Source: Desulfovibrio gilichinskyi (GTDB lineage: Bacteria; Desulfobacterota; Desulfovibrionia; Desulfovibrionales; Desulfovibrionaceae). Taken from it: a DNA stretch of 64,000 nt. Below, piece by piece: positions 1-8,595 of the stretch. Under the pieces are notes generated by a model that saw nothing but the letters and a program-made list of their open reading frames with translations, made no database searches and had not been told where the DNA came from. The DNA is taken from the NCBI RefSeq assembly GCF_900177375.1, contig NZ_FWZU01000003.1, positions 62,001 through 126,000 of the forward strand. The letters are read 5' to 3'. Every line of letters starts with the position of its first letter. The first letter of the stretch is position 1. The position numbers and the translations under genes are program-made.

Positions 1-147
1 AGCATACGGCAGTGACAAATTTTAAGAAGTAACCATCCTCTGATGGTTGCAGGAATATGATGGGAGAGTTCTTTCAGGGGGTTATCTGTTTATATCCTGA
101 ATGAGTTTACCTGTTGCAACCAAAGTCAAAATGAAAGGAGTTATTTA
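1..147. other. Leader upstream of the TauE-family gene
   Basis: No gene is visible. A short inverted repeat (AACCATC, 4-nt loop, GATGGTT) lies at 31-48 without a following T run, so it is not a clear terminator. A good ribosome binding site (AAGGAG) sits just ahead of the start at 148. The promoter of the following cluster is probably here or further upstream, outside the window. Confidence 0.4.
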
Positions 148-1074
148 ATGTGGCATATGTATCTTCCCATTGCCGGGAACAGCGTTAACGTAATTCTCAT
201 CTTCATGTTGGGAGGCTTAGTTGGGCTGCTCTCAGGGATATTTGGTGTAGGAGGCGGTTTCTTGATGACTCCACTGCTCATCATGTTCGGTATCCCGCCG
301 ACCGTTGCAGCTGCATCTGACTCAAATCAGATTGTCGGAGCTTCAACTTCCGGATGTCTGGCCCACTATCGCCTCGGAAACGTAGATTTCAAGATGGGAT
401 TTCTGCTTCTTATCGGCGGGATTATCGGCGGATTTTTCGGAGTTCAAGCTATTAAGGTCCTCAGGGCTATGGGTAATGCTGATTTCTTAATTAATGTTAC
501 CTATGTTCTTATGCTCGGCGGTGTCGGCTCTTACATGTTTTATGAGAGCCTTCAGAGTCTTCGCAAAAATGTTCCTGCAGTTAAAACAGAAGCTCCTAAA
601 AAGAAATCCCGTTATACTGCAATGCTCGAAAGTCTTCCTTTCCAGACCGACTTTAAGAAGTCCGGCGTACGTCTCTCTCTCCTTATGCCTTTGGTTCTTG
701 GTGTTCTGGTAGGTGTTCTGGCTGCCATCATGGGAGTCGGCGGAGGCTTTATCATGGTTCCGATCATGGTTTATCTGCTTCGTATGCCTATGCATGTTGT
801 TGTAGGTACAAGCCTTTTTCAGATTCTTTTTACCTGCATAAATGTAACTATTTTACAGTCATACACTAACCATACCGTGGACTTTGTTCTGGCTTTAATC
901 CTTTTAGTCGGTTCAACTATCGGGGCTCAGTTCGGAACTAAGATCAGTAAAAAACTCAAAGGCGAACATCTTAAGATTTTGCTGGCTACTCTTGTTTTGG
1001 CTGTTATGGTAAAAATGCTTTTCAGCCTGTTGCTCACTCCTGATGTGTTGCTGGCTTATGCAGGGGGACATTAA
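148..1074 (+). CDS. Sulfite exporter TauE/SafE family (TSUP) membrane protein
   Basis: A 308-residue integral membrane protein with two homologous halves. Each half opens with a glycine-rich signature (GIFGVGGGFLMTPLL near residue 30, AIMGVGGGFIMVPIM near residue 193), the hallmark of the TSUP/DUF81 family, with about eight hydrophobic segments. Family members move sulfite, sulfonates or other sulfur-containing anions across the inner membrane; the substrate here is unknown. The ATG follows AAGGAG at good spacing. The stop is 1 nt from the next start, so the two genes are almost certainly co-translated. It heads a six-gene co-directional cluster ending near 6561. A cytoplasmic linker near residues 140-175 separates the halves. 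Confidence 0.9.
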   Translation: MWHMYLPIAGNSVNVILIFMLGGLVGLLSGIFGVGGGFLMTPLLIMFGIPPTVAAASDSNQIVGASTSGCLAHYRLGNVDFKMGFLLLIGGIIGGFFGVQAIKVLRAMGNADFLINVTYVLMLGGVGSYMFYESLQSLRKNVPAVKTEAPKKKSRYTAMLESLPFQTDFKKSGVRLSLLMPLVLGVLVGVLAAIMGVGGGFIMVPIMVYLLRMPMHVVVGTSLFQILFTCINVTILQSYTNHTVDFVLALILLVGSTIGAQFGTKISKKLKGEHLKILLATLVLAVMVKMLFSLLLTPDVLLAYAGGH

Positions 1075-1075
1075 A

Positions 1076-1825
1076 ATGAAGATATATTCAATTACGCTTA
1101 GCATCCTTTTTGCCTTGTTTCTTATGTCTTGCGGAACTGTTTTCGCAGACGGAGATATGTCCCTCAGCTTTAAGCCTGATCATGTAACCATAGGTACAAC
1201 TTATAACGGTGCAACAGTCGAACTTAGCGGGACGGTTCCCGAAGGCTGCGCAGCCGTTGTGAGAGTTATGGGTGAACTTAAGGACACCAAATTCAAGCAA
1301 AAGGGTAAAGTTCTCGGCCTGCTCTGGATGAATGTTGCTACAGTTGAACTTGATAATATCCCAAGTTTATTTTTGGTGGCGACCGATTCAGAAACCTATG
1401 CAGGCGGCGGTAAAAAATGGGAAGATTTAAATCTTGGATTTGATTCCGTAAAAGGCAATTCTGATACGAAGATTTTCCATGAATTCCTTAAGCTTGTTGA
1501 GCACGAAGAACACTACATGATTGAAGACGGAGTTGTTAAATACCATGAGACCGCTAATGGACTCCGAGGCTTTACCGCTGAGCTGACACTGCCTTCTTCT
1601 TTACAGAGAGGAGAATATACCGTTGAAGTTGTGGCTGTGCGTGATGGTAAAGTTGTCGGAAAAACGGTAAGTTCCATATCAGCTGCTTTTACCGGATTTC
1701 CTAAACTCCTTTCTTCCATAGCATTTGGACATGAGATCATTTACGGAATCTCTGCCGTAATAATAGCCATTTTGGCCGGTTTATTCATGAGTATGATTTT
1801 CAGCGATAAAGGGGCTGCCCATTAA
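1076..1825 (+). CDS. TIGR02186-like membrane-anchored periplasmic protein
   Basis: A 249-residue protein with an N-terminal signal sequence (hydrophobic residues about 5-22, followed by CGTVFADG), a beta-rich periplasmic domain and one C-terminal transmembrane helix (about residues 218-240). The segment FKQKGKVLGLLWMNVATVEL is characteristic of the TIGR02186 family, which is commonly encoded beside TauE-type exporters. The role is unknown; a periplasmic accessory to the exporter is inferred from gene pairing. The start at 1076 is chosen over the in-frame GTG at 1043 because 1043 lies well inside the preceding gene and because this start gives a clean signal peptide. Confidence 0.75.
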   Translation: MKIYSITLSILFALFLMSCGTVFADGDMSLSFKPDHVTIGTTYNGATVELSGTVPEGCAAVVRVMGELKDTKFKQKGKVLGLLWMNVATVELDNIPSLFLVATDSETYAGGGKKWEDLNLGFDSVKGNSDTKIFHEFLKLVEHEEHYMIEDGVVKYHETANGLRGFTAELTLPSSLQRGEYTVEVVAVRDGKVVGKTVSSISAAFTGFPKLLSSIAFGHEIIYGISAVIIAILAGLFMSMIFSDKGAAH

Positions 1826-1842
1826 GCTCCGAGGTAAATATT

Positions 1843-4422
1843 ATGAATCGGTTATTTAATTTCGTACATAAAATGTTGGGTGGTAGACGCAAAAAAGTGT
1901 CTCGCTCTTTTGCCGACCTTTTTGATCGTTTTAACAGCATTTTGGAATTAAATAACCGAATTCTTACCAGCATAGCCGTAATGCACAGTAAGCTTGGCGG
2001 GGATTATATTTTTGATACCCAATATCTCCGCAATGCTTCGCAGGAGCTTGAAACTCTTGTTCTAAAGCTTATCGGCGCGCTGGACTACATGTCGCCGGAA
2101 AAATATATCGGGCTTTACTGTTCACATCGTGAAATTACCGAGAAGCTGCATAGTGAACTTGCGGGTTATCCGGCAATTGCCGACAGGCTCACAGTTACTT
2201 TTGAAGGGACTACAAAAAAGGAATTCGACCTCGTAGGTGCTAAAAGTTATAATTTGGCTCGAATCTCGAATATTGTGGGGATTACCACTCCGGCAGGAAT
2301 AACTGTTACCACTCGGTCCTGTATGGAGTTCATGGAATACAATGATCTTAATTCCGCCATCTCAGATATTAAAACAGAATGGCTGGAAGGAAGTAGAAGC
2401 CTACGCTCAACGTCTGAAGAAATTTCCAAACTGATTATGGCTGGAGATGTCCCTCCAAGATTGCGTAAGGCTTTAAACCGCGTCGGCGATCAGCTTTTTC
2501 AGAAAAGTGAGAAAGGGGTCGGTCTGGCGGTTCGCAGCAGTGCATGGGGGGAAGACGGAAGATATTCGTTTGCAGGGTTGTATGAGAGTTTTATTAACGT
2601 TCCATATGACAAATTGCAGGAAGCATATCTTAAGGTCCTCGCCAGTATCTATTCTCCGGCCGCAATGGAATACCGGCAGGAGCTTGGTTACAAGATAAGC
2701 GAAAGTTTGATGGCTGTCTCATTTCAGACTGTGACTAGAGCTAAGTGCAGCGGGGTTGTTTATACTCTTTCTCCTTCTGCTCCATCTGATAATACTGTTG
2801 TAATAAGCGCGACGTGGGGAATGGGCTCTGCCGTTGTTTCAGGTGAGGTTTCGGTTGACCAGTTTATTATCTCTAAAGATGAGCCATATGATCATCTGGG
2901 CGTATCCATTGCCCGTAAAAAGCATGCGGTAAGGCTTAATTCTGAGGGAGCAGGAGTTGTAAAAGAGGATGTCAGCGAGGAAATGCAAAGCATGCCGTGC
3001 ATGACTTCCGATGAAATAACCCAGCTTGTTCAGGCCGTGATTAAGATAGAACAATACCATAAAAAGCCTCAGGATGTAGAATTCGCTTTTGATGAAAGCG
3101 GGCAGCTTTTTATTCTTCAAACCCGTCCACTGGCAATTCATGTCCCTGACGAATCGACGATAGAATTGCTCAGTGAAAAACTTTCCAGCTGTGACGTTAT
3201 TTTTTCAGGAAAAGGTGATGTTGCTCAAAAGGGTATAGCTTCCGGCCCGGTGTTCATAGCCGGAAAAGGCAGAAGTCTTGATGAATTTCCAGACGGTGCT
3301 ATTCTGGTCGCGCCTCATTCTTCACCGATTTACGCTTCGCTTATGCACCGCGCTGCCGGACTGCTTACAAATGTAGGCTCACCTTTGGGCCATTTAGCTA
3401 CTATAGCGCGAGAATATCGCGTACCGGCTTTGCTGAACACTGAAAATGTAATGGAAGTGTTGACTGAAGGGCAGATGATAACTGTCGATGTTGAGCAGCA
3501 GACTATATATTCCGGAATTATTAAAGAATTGAATCTGTATGAAGCTGCTGCCGACCGCATTGAAGAAACTTACGAATATCGTCTGTTAAGAAGACTTTTA
3601 AAGCATATTGAACCTCTTAATTTGTTTGATCCGGCAGACAGCAATTTCACGCCTGTGGGGTGTGTAACTTTCCATGATATTGCAAGATTCGTCCATGAGA
3701 AAGCTGTAGACGAGTTGATAAGCATTAACATCAACAGCCTGTATTCTTCATCTCCGAGTGTTCGTCTTGATCTTCCTGTGCCTCTTGATATGACCATAAT
3801 CGATATAGGAGGCGGACTTGTCTGCGCTGAGAGTGAAGATAGCAAATGCACAGATAGAAAAACTATTACTCCTGATCATATTGTTTCTACTCCGATGAAG
3901 GCATTCATCGATGGTGTTACAACGTCCGGAGTTTGGCAGTCTTCCCCGGTTTCTGTTGATTTTTCGAGTTTTATGTCCAGCATGACCCGTACTTTTCCTG
4001 CGGAACTTGCCCCCTCATCAAGCGTCGGTCGTAATCTTGCTGTGATATCTAATAATTATGCTCACTTAAGCTTACATCTCGGTTATCACTTCACAATGAT
4101 AAACAGTTATGTCAGCGAAAATATTTCAGAAAATTATGCTTATTTCAGGTTTGCCGGGGGGGTTACCGAAGCGAAGAGACGTTCCCGCAGGGCAAAGTTT
4201 CTTGCTGAAGTTCTCGGGAAACTGGATTTCTCTCTCAAGTTGCGGGAAGATCTTCTTATCGCAAGGATTAAAAAGATTCCTGCTAATGAAATTCTGCGCC
4301 GGGTGGAAATTTTCGGAGTTCTGGTTGCATATACCAGACAGCTTGATGTTTCTATGGTCGACGATGAGCAGATTCACAGGCATGCCGAGTTATTCGGCGG
4401 CCTCATAACGAGTCTAATTTAA
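1843..4422 (+). CDS. PEP/pyruvate-binding (PpsA/PPDK-like) protein with a distinct C-terminal region
   Basis: 859 residues. Residues about 125-430 form the ATP-grasp-like nucleotide-binding domain shared by PEP synthase and pyruvate phosphate dikinase (GAKSYNLARI early in the domain, VRSSAWGED in the middle, QDVEFAFDESGQLFILQTRP at its end). Residues about 450-560 form the swivelling phosphohistidine domain; His517 in SPLGHLATIAREYRVPAL is the expected phosphoacceptor. The C-terminal PEP/pyruvate TIM barrel of true PEP synthase is absent, replaced by about 290 residues I do not recognise. It is therefore unlikely to be an ordinary PEP synthase. It may be a phosphotransfer enzyme or a regulator acting with the response regulator and stress proteins downstream (inference). 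The gap from the previous gene is 17 nt. Confidence 0.75.
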   Translation: MNRLFNFVHKMLGGRRKKVSRSFADLFDRFNSILELNNRILTSIAVMHSKLGGDYIFDTQYLRNASQELETLVLKLIGALDYMSPEKYIGLYCSHREITEKLHSELAGYPAIADRLTVTFEGTTKKEFDLVGAKSYNLARISNIVGITTPAGITVTTRSCMEFMEYNDLNSAISDIKTEWLEGSRSLRSTSEEISKLIMAGDVPPRLRKALNRVGDQLFQKSEKGVGLAVRSSAWGEDGRYSFAGLYESFINVPYDKLQEAYLKVLASIYSPAAMEYRQELGYKISESLMAVSFQTVTRAKCSGVVYTLSPSAPSDNTVVISATWGMGSAVVSGEVSVDQFIISKDEPYDHLGVSIARKKHAVRLNSEGAGVVKEDVSEEMQSMPCMTSDEITQLVQAVIKIEQYHKKPQDVEFAFDESGQLFILQTRPLAIHVPDESTIELLSEKLSSCDVIFSGKGDVAQKGIASGPVFIAGKGRSLDEFPDGAILVAPHSSPIYASLMHRAAGLLTNVGSPLGHLATIAREYRVPALLNTENVMEVLTEGQMITVDVEQQTIYSGIIKELNLYEAAADRIEETYEYRLLRRLLKHIEPLNLFDPADSNFTPVGCVTFHDIARFVHEKAVDELISININSLYSSSPSVRLDLPVPLDMTIIDIGGGLVCAESEDSKCTDRKTITPDHIVSTPMKAFIDGVTTSGVWQSSPVSVDFSSFMSSMTRTFPAELAPSSSVGRNLAVISNNYAHLSLHLGYHFTMINSYVSENISENYAYFRFAGGVTEAKRRSRRAKFLAEVLGKLDFSLKLREDLLIARIKKIPANEILRRVEIFGVLVAYTRQLDVSMVDDEQIHRHAELFGGLITSLI

Positions 4423-4443
4423 ACAATTATCGGAGGGTTGCAC

Positions 4444-4848
4444 ATGACCACTTCATCAAAAACCAGCATTCTTATTCTGGATGACGAGCCAATTGTCAGC
4501 AAGAGGCTGCAGCCGGCTTTGGAGAAAAAGGGATACGAGGTGGAAAGTTTCTACGACAGTTCTGTTGCTCTTAAACGGGTCCATGAACGCAATTTTGATA
4601 TTGTTGTCAGCGATTTGAAGATGGACGGAATAGATGGGATGCAATTTCTCACTATAGTCAAAGAGCTTTCTCCGGCTACGGAAGTCATAATCATAACTGG
4701 TTTTGCGACAATGGAGACAGCTAAAGAATCCATGCGCAAGGGTATTTTCGATTTCTTGGCTAAGCCGTTTAAACTCGGAGAAATACAAGAAGTTATACGA
4801 AGAGCTGATGAAAAGATCAGAAAAGCAGCTCTACTTAATAAAGCTTAA
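4444..4848 (+). CDS. Single-domain response regulator
   Basis: A 134-residue receiver domain with no output domain. The acidic pair (DDE near residues 13-15), phosphoacceptor Asp57 (VVSDLKMDG) and Lys107 (LAKPF) are all present, so it should be phosphorylatable. The ATG at 4444 is preferred to the TTG at 4438 because CGGAGG at 4431-4436 is spaced 7 nt from it. It lies 21 nt after the PEP-binding protein gene and 31 nt before the first universal stress protein gene. No kinase gene is in this cluster, so its partner is encoded elsewhere or it responds to the PpsA-like protein (speculative). Confidence 0.88.
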   Translation: MTTSSKTSILILDDEPIVSKRLQPALEKKGYEVESFYDSSVALKRVHERNFDIVVSDLKMDGIDGMQFLTIVKELSPATEVIIITGFATMETAKESMRKGIFDFLAKPFKLGEIQEVIRRADEKIRKAALLNKA

Positions 4849-4879
4849 ACAAGAACTGCTATGAAAGCGAGGTGTGTTC

Positions 4880-5692
4880 ATGCTTAGAGCATTAATCCCC
4901 GTCGAGATGACTTTGGCTTCAAATATTGCCCTCAGATATGCCTGTCAGAAGTCGAAGATTATCACTATGTCTCTGCAACCGATTCATGTTGAGGAACCTG
5001 ATGAAAAGTCTCATTCGTCACAGATCGGTTGGATCAGAAGGTCTTGGGAAGAAGGACTTAAACAGGCCGGTACGGAAGAAGTAATAAATATTTTAAACAG
5101 CGAAAAACTTGATTGCCACGTGATGTCCAGACCTATTGTATCTATCGGCGAACGTGATGATCAGATTTTATATGAACTGCGAAGGAATTCATATAACTTA
5201 TTTATTGAGGGCGAATTATCCAATTTTAACATTGCTGAATTCCATAAGAAAATTCATTCCAGACTATATAAGAAGATGCCTTGCCCGGTCCTTTTGGTCA
5301 AAAACATGATTCAGTCGGACAGGATTGCTCTTATGATTGATCCCAAGTCGAATCTGGAAAAATTGGTCGAGCAATTTCACGCTATTTTTTCTGACAAAAA
5401 AATTGAGTTCGATCTTTGTCTATATAGTTTGGATGACCTTAATCAGGATAAATTTCCTGATGAGATTATCAGTGAATGCACAAAGCTTCTTGCTGATCAC
5501 GGGCTCAAGGCTCGCAGGTCGTATACTCTTTTGTGTGCTCCTGAAGTTGCCGCAAATTCTCTTAAGGAATACGGCCTTGTTGTTTCAGCTATGGACCGCA
5601 GATCAAGTCGGAAATCTCCTATGTCTGAAGTTTTAGCTCGCGTTTCCTGTCCCCTGCTTTTGTGCTGGACCTACTCTAATGGGAGGCAATAA
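4880..5692 (+). CDS. Tandem universal stress protein (UspA-like)
   Basis: 270 residues arranged as two UspA-like alpha/beta domains (about 1-145 and 150-270). The glycine-rich ATP-binding loop (GxxGxxxxxxxxG[ST]) is not evident, so this may be a non-ATP-binding type. The ATG at 4880 is preferred to the in-frame GTG at 4874 because GCGAGG lies 7 nt ahead. Its stop TAA overlaps the ATG of the next gene by one base (TAATG), a sign of coupled translation. It is a paralogue in layout of the next gene; both sit at the 3' end of the TauE/PEP-binding cluster. Confidence 0.7.
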   Translation: MLRALIPVEMTLASNIALRYACQKSKIITMSLQPIHVEEPDEKSHSSQIGWIRRSWEEGLKQAGTEEVINILNSEKLDCHVMSRPIVSIGERDDQILYELRRNSYNLFIEGELSNFNIAEFHKKIHSRLYKKMPCPVLLVKNMIQSDRIALMIDPKSNLEKLVEQFHAIFSDKKIEFDLCLYSLDDLNQDKFPDEIISECTKLLADHGLKARRSYTLLCAPEVAANSLKEYGLVVSAMDRRSSRKSPMSEVLARVSCPLLLCWTYSNGRQ

Positions 5693-6561
5693 TGAAAGTA
5701 CTCGTTCCGGTCGATGAGAATTTATACAGTATGTACGCAATTCGTCATGCCGCACGGCTTGCGGTCAATACTTTACCGGAAGTGGTCTTGCTGGCCATGG
5801 AAAAAGGTAAAAGTGATTCGGATTCGGACTCAATACCTTTTGAGTTGTCGCATCCTAAAATGCGTATGCTGCACAATTACTGCAAAGACTTTCTTAATCA
5901 GCTGGGACCAGATTCCGAGCTTTATTGTTCTGCTGAAGATAAGCCTGAAGTGAAAGCTATAGACAAAACCGTGTATGAAGAAAAAATGTCAGGAATGAAA
6001 AAACTGCGTCTGCATCTGCGCAGTGAAGCTCCTGCAAAAGCAATTCTCAAAGAAGCAAAGCGCATTAACAGTGATCTTATTGTGCTAGGCTGCGGTCACG
6101 GAGTCTGTGACTGGATGGACGATCCTCAGGCTCCGGGAAAGGTTGCCGAAAAAGCTGACTGCTCCGTTTTAATTCTTAAAAAAGAACAGGATATTTCAAA
6201 GGTTGTATGCTGCCTTGATCACGCCCACGCGACTCAGGAATCCTTTGAGATGATCAACCAGCTTGTGACCCTTTATAATGCAGAGCTTGAAATCGTCGGA
6301 GTTTTAAAGCACGGGCAGCTTCAAGAAGAAGTTGAGCACCAAATGAGTGAGGTGCTTGATTACTATATGAGATGCGGAATTCACGCTCTTGTTAAAGTTG
6401 TTGATGAAGATTCGCTTGAAACTTTTATTTCTTCCGGCTCTGAAAATGAGTTGATAGCTGTATGGCTCAGCCCTAAGTCTTTATTACAGAAGCTGCTTTC
6501 ACGCGGAAAAGTAACAACCTTTGTTGAAAAAACTTTGTCGTCAATATTAATTTTGAGATAA
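5692..6561 (+). CDS. Tandem universal stress protein (UspA-like)
   Basis: 289 residues. The start MKVLVPVDENLYSMYAIRHA and the segment DLIVLGCGHGVCDWMDDP... leading to SVLILKK are typical of UspA domains. The first domain covers about residues 1-165 with an insertion around 75-105; a shorter second domain follows. The nucleotide loop is partly preserved (GCGHGVCDW), but the usual second glycine-serine is weak. It ends the six-gene cluster and is followed by a terminator at 6619-6660. A GGGAGG ribosome binding site lies just before the start. Confidence 0.75.
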   Translation: MKVLVPVDENLYSMYAIRHAARLAVNTLPEVVLLAMEKGKSDSDSDSIPFELSHPKMRMLHNYCKDFLNQLGPDSELYCSAEDKPEVKAIDKTVYEEKMSGMKKLRLHLRSEAPAKAILKEAKRINSDLIVLGCGHGVCDWMDDPQAPGKVAEKADCSVLILKKEQDISKVVCCLDHAHATQESFEMINQLVTLYNAELEIVGVLKHGQLQEEVEHQMSEVLDYYMRCGIHALVKVVDEDSLETFISSGSENELIAVWLSPKSLLQKLLSRGKVTTFVEKTLSSILILR

Positions 6562-6618
6562 AGGGCTGTGGGTTAGACTATTACAGTTATTATTTAATTA
6601 ATTTTCGGGAAGAATTTT

Positions 6619-6660
6619 AAAAGCCATGAGCAGACATATGAATGTTTGCTCATGGCTTTT
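6619..6660 (+). terminator. Rho-independent terminator of the TauE/Usp cluster
   Basis: A perfect 14-bp stem (AAAAGCCATGAGCA / TGCTCATGGCTTTT) with a 14-nt loop, about 60 nt after the last universal stress protein gene. The A/T flanks make it able to work in either direction. Confidence 0.8.
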
Positions 6661-6737
6661 AACGTTTATTGTTTTTATAAATTTCGTTAATGTTTTTTCC
6701 GTAAATGAACCATATATGACGTAAGTGAGTTGCTGCC

Positions 6738-7319
6738 GTGTCTTCAAGAATAATCAATGATAATTATGAAAATGAAACTTTTAAAGAGTTAGACGCAAGT
6801 GAGGAGCAATTCAAGGAAGTTGCTTTTTATAATTGTTATTTTGAAAAATCATCTTTTCAGTTCGCAGAGTTAAAAGGGTGTTCTTTTGAAAATTGTACGT
6901 TTGCTAATTGCAACCTTGCTCTAGCTAAATTTAATAACACCAAATTTATAGGCGTAGTCTTTAATGATTCTAAATTACTGGGAATCAATTGGAGCAGCAC
7001 TGGAGTGGTGATTATCGCGTCTTTTATAAACTGTTTGCTTGATAGTTCTGTTTTTAGCGATATGAATCTTGCTAAAATTAAGCTTGTTTCCTGTTCAATG
7101 GTGGAAACCTCTTTTATGAACACGAAGCTTGCTCGAGTTAAATTTGATGACTGCGATCTAAAGAATTGTCAATTTCACCAAAATGATTTGAGTTATGCAG
7201 ATTTTAGTACATCAAGGAATTATTTCATAAATTCGAGTTCTAACAAACTTCATAAGACTATATTTTCATTGCCTGAAGCAGCTTCACTACTTGCAAACCT
7301 TGATATTACTTTAAAGTGA
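6738..7319 (+). CDS. Pentapeptide-repeat protein
   Basis: 193 residues made largely of pentapeptide-type repeats with Phe or Leu at the central position (for example CSFENCTFANCNLALAKFNN and, later, VKFDDCDLKNCQFHQNDLSY). Such sequences fold as a right-handed quadrilateral beta helix. No signal peptide is seen, so it is probably cytoplasmic. Functions in the family vary (DNA mimicry, scaffolding) and none can be assigned. The start is a GTG at 6738 with only a weak ribosome binding site. It is convergent with the EAL/HDOD gene, 15 nt apart. The AT content is higher than in neighbouring genes. Confidence 0.7.
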   Translation: MSSRIINDNYENETFKELDASEEQFKEVAFYNCYFEKSSFQFAELKGCSFENCTFANCNLALAKFNNTKFIGVVFNDSKLLGINWSSTGVVIIASFINCLLDSSVFSDMNLAKIKLVSCSMVETSFMNTKLARVKFDDCDLKNCQFHQNDLSYADFSTSRNYFINSSSNKLHKTIFSLPEAASLLANLDITLK

Positions 7320-7334
7320 GCTCTTTGGTTGATC

Positions 7335-8582
7335 TTACATGCTGTTCAGTACAGTATTCGACCATTCTAGTGCTTCTCTGTAACATCTCATTATGTCGGC
7401 AGCTTCAAGGTCTAGAGATGCCGCCATTGCTCCGACTTTTCCCCAATCAGATTCTTCCATAGCTTCTATCAAAGTCAGCCACGGCTCAAAACAAGTTTCA
7501 CCACCGCGAAGAGTTTCGCGGATAGTCTCATCAAGAGCCGAGAGGCGTTCTACAACCGAGTCCATCGGCATCTCAAGCATTGCATCCAGTAACGAGAATA
7601 ATCCTACCAGAAATAAGCGTTCATCACTCTTTTTAGTTTCAGAACATGCACTCAGCATTTCCAGAATTTTAGCCCGTTGGAGACTTAGACTTGTTAATTC
7701 TGCCGATTTTCCGGGCTGCTTCATGTCTGTAAAAAGGATCATGCGCAGCCAGTGTTTGAGTTGGTCCCAGCCAAGGTAAATAACCGCTTGCTGAACAGAT
7801 GAAATTTTAGCCGAGAGGCCATATGCCGCAGAATTAAGCAGATTCAGAAGACGAGCACTTAGTGAAACATCTTTTTCAATGGTTTTACTTAATTCTACCA
7901 AATCAATGTTATCATTGTTCAGCATTTCCATAAGATTGAAACGCAGCATCTCATTGGATGATATTTTGCGCGTTACTTCTGTTTTCGGGCGTTTGAAAAA
8001 ATAGCCTTGATAATACGCAAAACCTAAAGTTTCAACAGATTCGAATTGTTCTGCGGTCTCTACTTTTTTTGCTAAGTAGGAACCTTTAAGGCCAGGGAAA
8101 AGCTGTATGCGCTGTGCTATGTCTGCTCTGCTTATCTCTGAGATATTCAGAGTCATGATATCTGTCAGGTCGTATAATTCTGTATTTTCATACCGAGCGG
8201 CGTAGTCATCTATCGAAATAGTATAGCCGCGGTCCTTAAGTTTTCTGACTTTATCAATAAATTCAGGCGATATTTTCTCAGGATCGGCGAACTGTACGAT
8301 AGTTGTTTTGGGGTGCTGTGATAAAGGAAGATCTTCAATAATTGCCTGCTTTGAAAAATTAATGATAACTTTGGCAGCGGTAAATTTATCATCAGGGCTT
8401 AAAGCCAAGCTGGACATAACTTCCATTGTTGCCTTGAATTCATCGATGTATGTGGCGGAATCTGAACCTTCTTCCTGGCGGTAGAATAGTTCATACCCCC
8501 ATATTTTCATTTTGCGATTGAATATAGGTTGCCGTGCGACGAAAACATTATAGTAGGATTTTTGGGTATCGATTGTGCTCAT
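7335..8582 (-). CDS. EAL-like/HDOD signalling protein (YuxH type)
   Basis: 415 residues. The N-terminal part (about 10-210) is an EAL-fold domain. The signature begins VARQPIFNRKMKIWGYELFY, where the catalytic EAL is replaced by ELF, so it is probably not an active cyclic-di-GMP phosphodiesterase. The C-terminal part (about 215-400) is an HDOD domain, recognisable from LLNLLNSAAYGLSAKISSVQ and AVIYLGWDQLKHWLRM. This architecture is common in regulatory proteins of delta- and gammaproteobacteria. It lies 13 nt after the upstream diguanylate cyclase gene on the same strand, so the two probably form an operon. Confidence 0.88.
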   Translation of the reverse strand: MSTIDTQKSYYNVFVARQPIFNRKMKIWGYELFYRQEEGSDSATYIDEFKATMEVMSSLALSPDDKFTAAKVIINFSKQAIIEDLPLSQHPKTTIVQFADPEKISPEFIDKVRKLKDRGYTISIDDYAARYENTELYDLTDIMTLNISEISRADIAQRIQLFPGLKGSYLAKKVETAEQFESVETLGFAYYQGYFFKRPKTEVTRKISSNEMLRFNLMEMLNNDNIDLVELSKTIEKDVSLSARLLNLLNSAAYGLSAKISSVQQAVIYLGWDQLKHWLRMILFTDMKQPGKSAELTSLSLQRAKILEMLSACSETKKSDERLFLVGLFSLLDAMLEMPMDSVVERLSALDETIRETLRGGETCFEPWLTLIEAMEESDWGKVGAMAASLDLEAADIMRCYREALEWSNTVLNSM

Positions 8583-8595
8583 GAGGGGTCTCTAG

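Noticed and set aside
487-795. Open frame opposite the TauE-family gene
   Set aside because: It lies antisense within a well-supported transporter, with no ribosome binding site and a histidine- and asparagine-rich sequence from the reverse strand.
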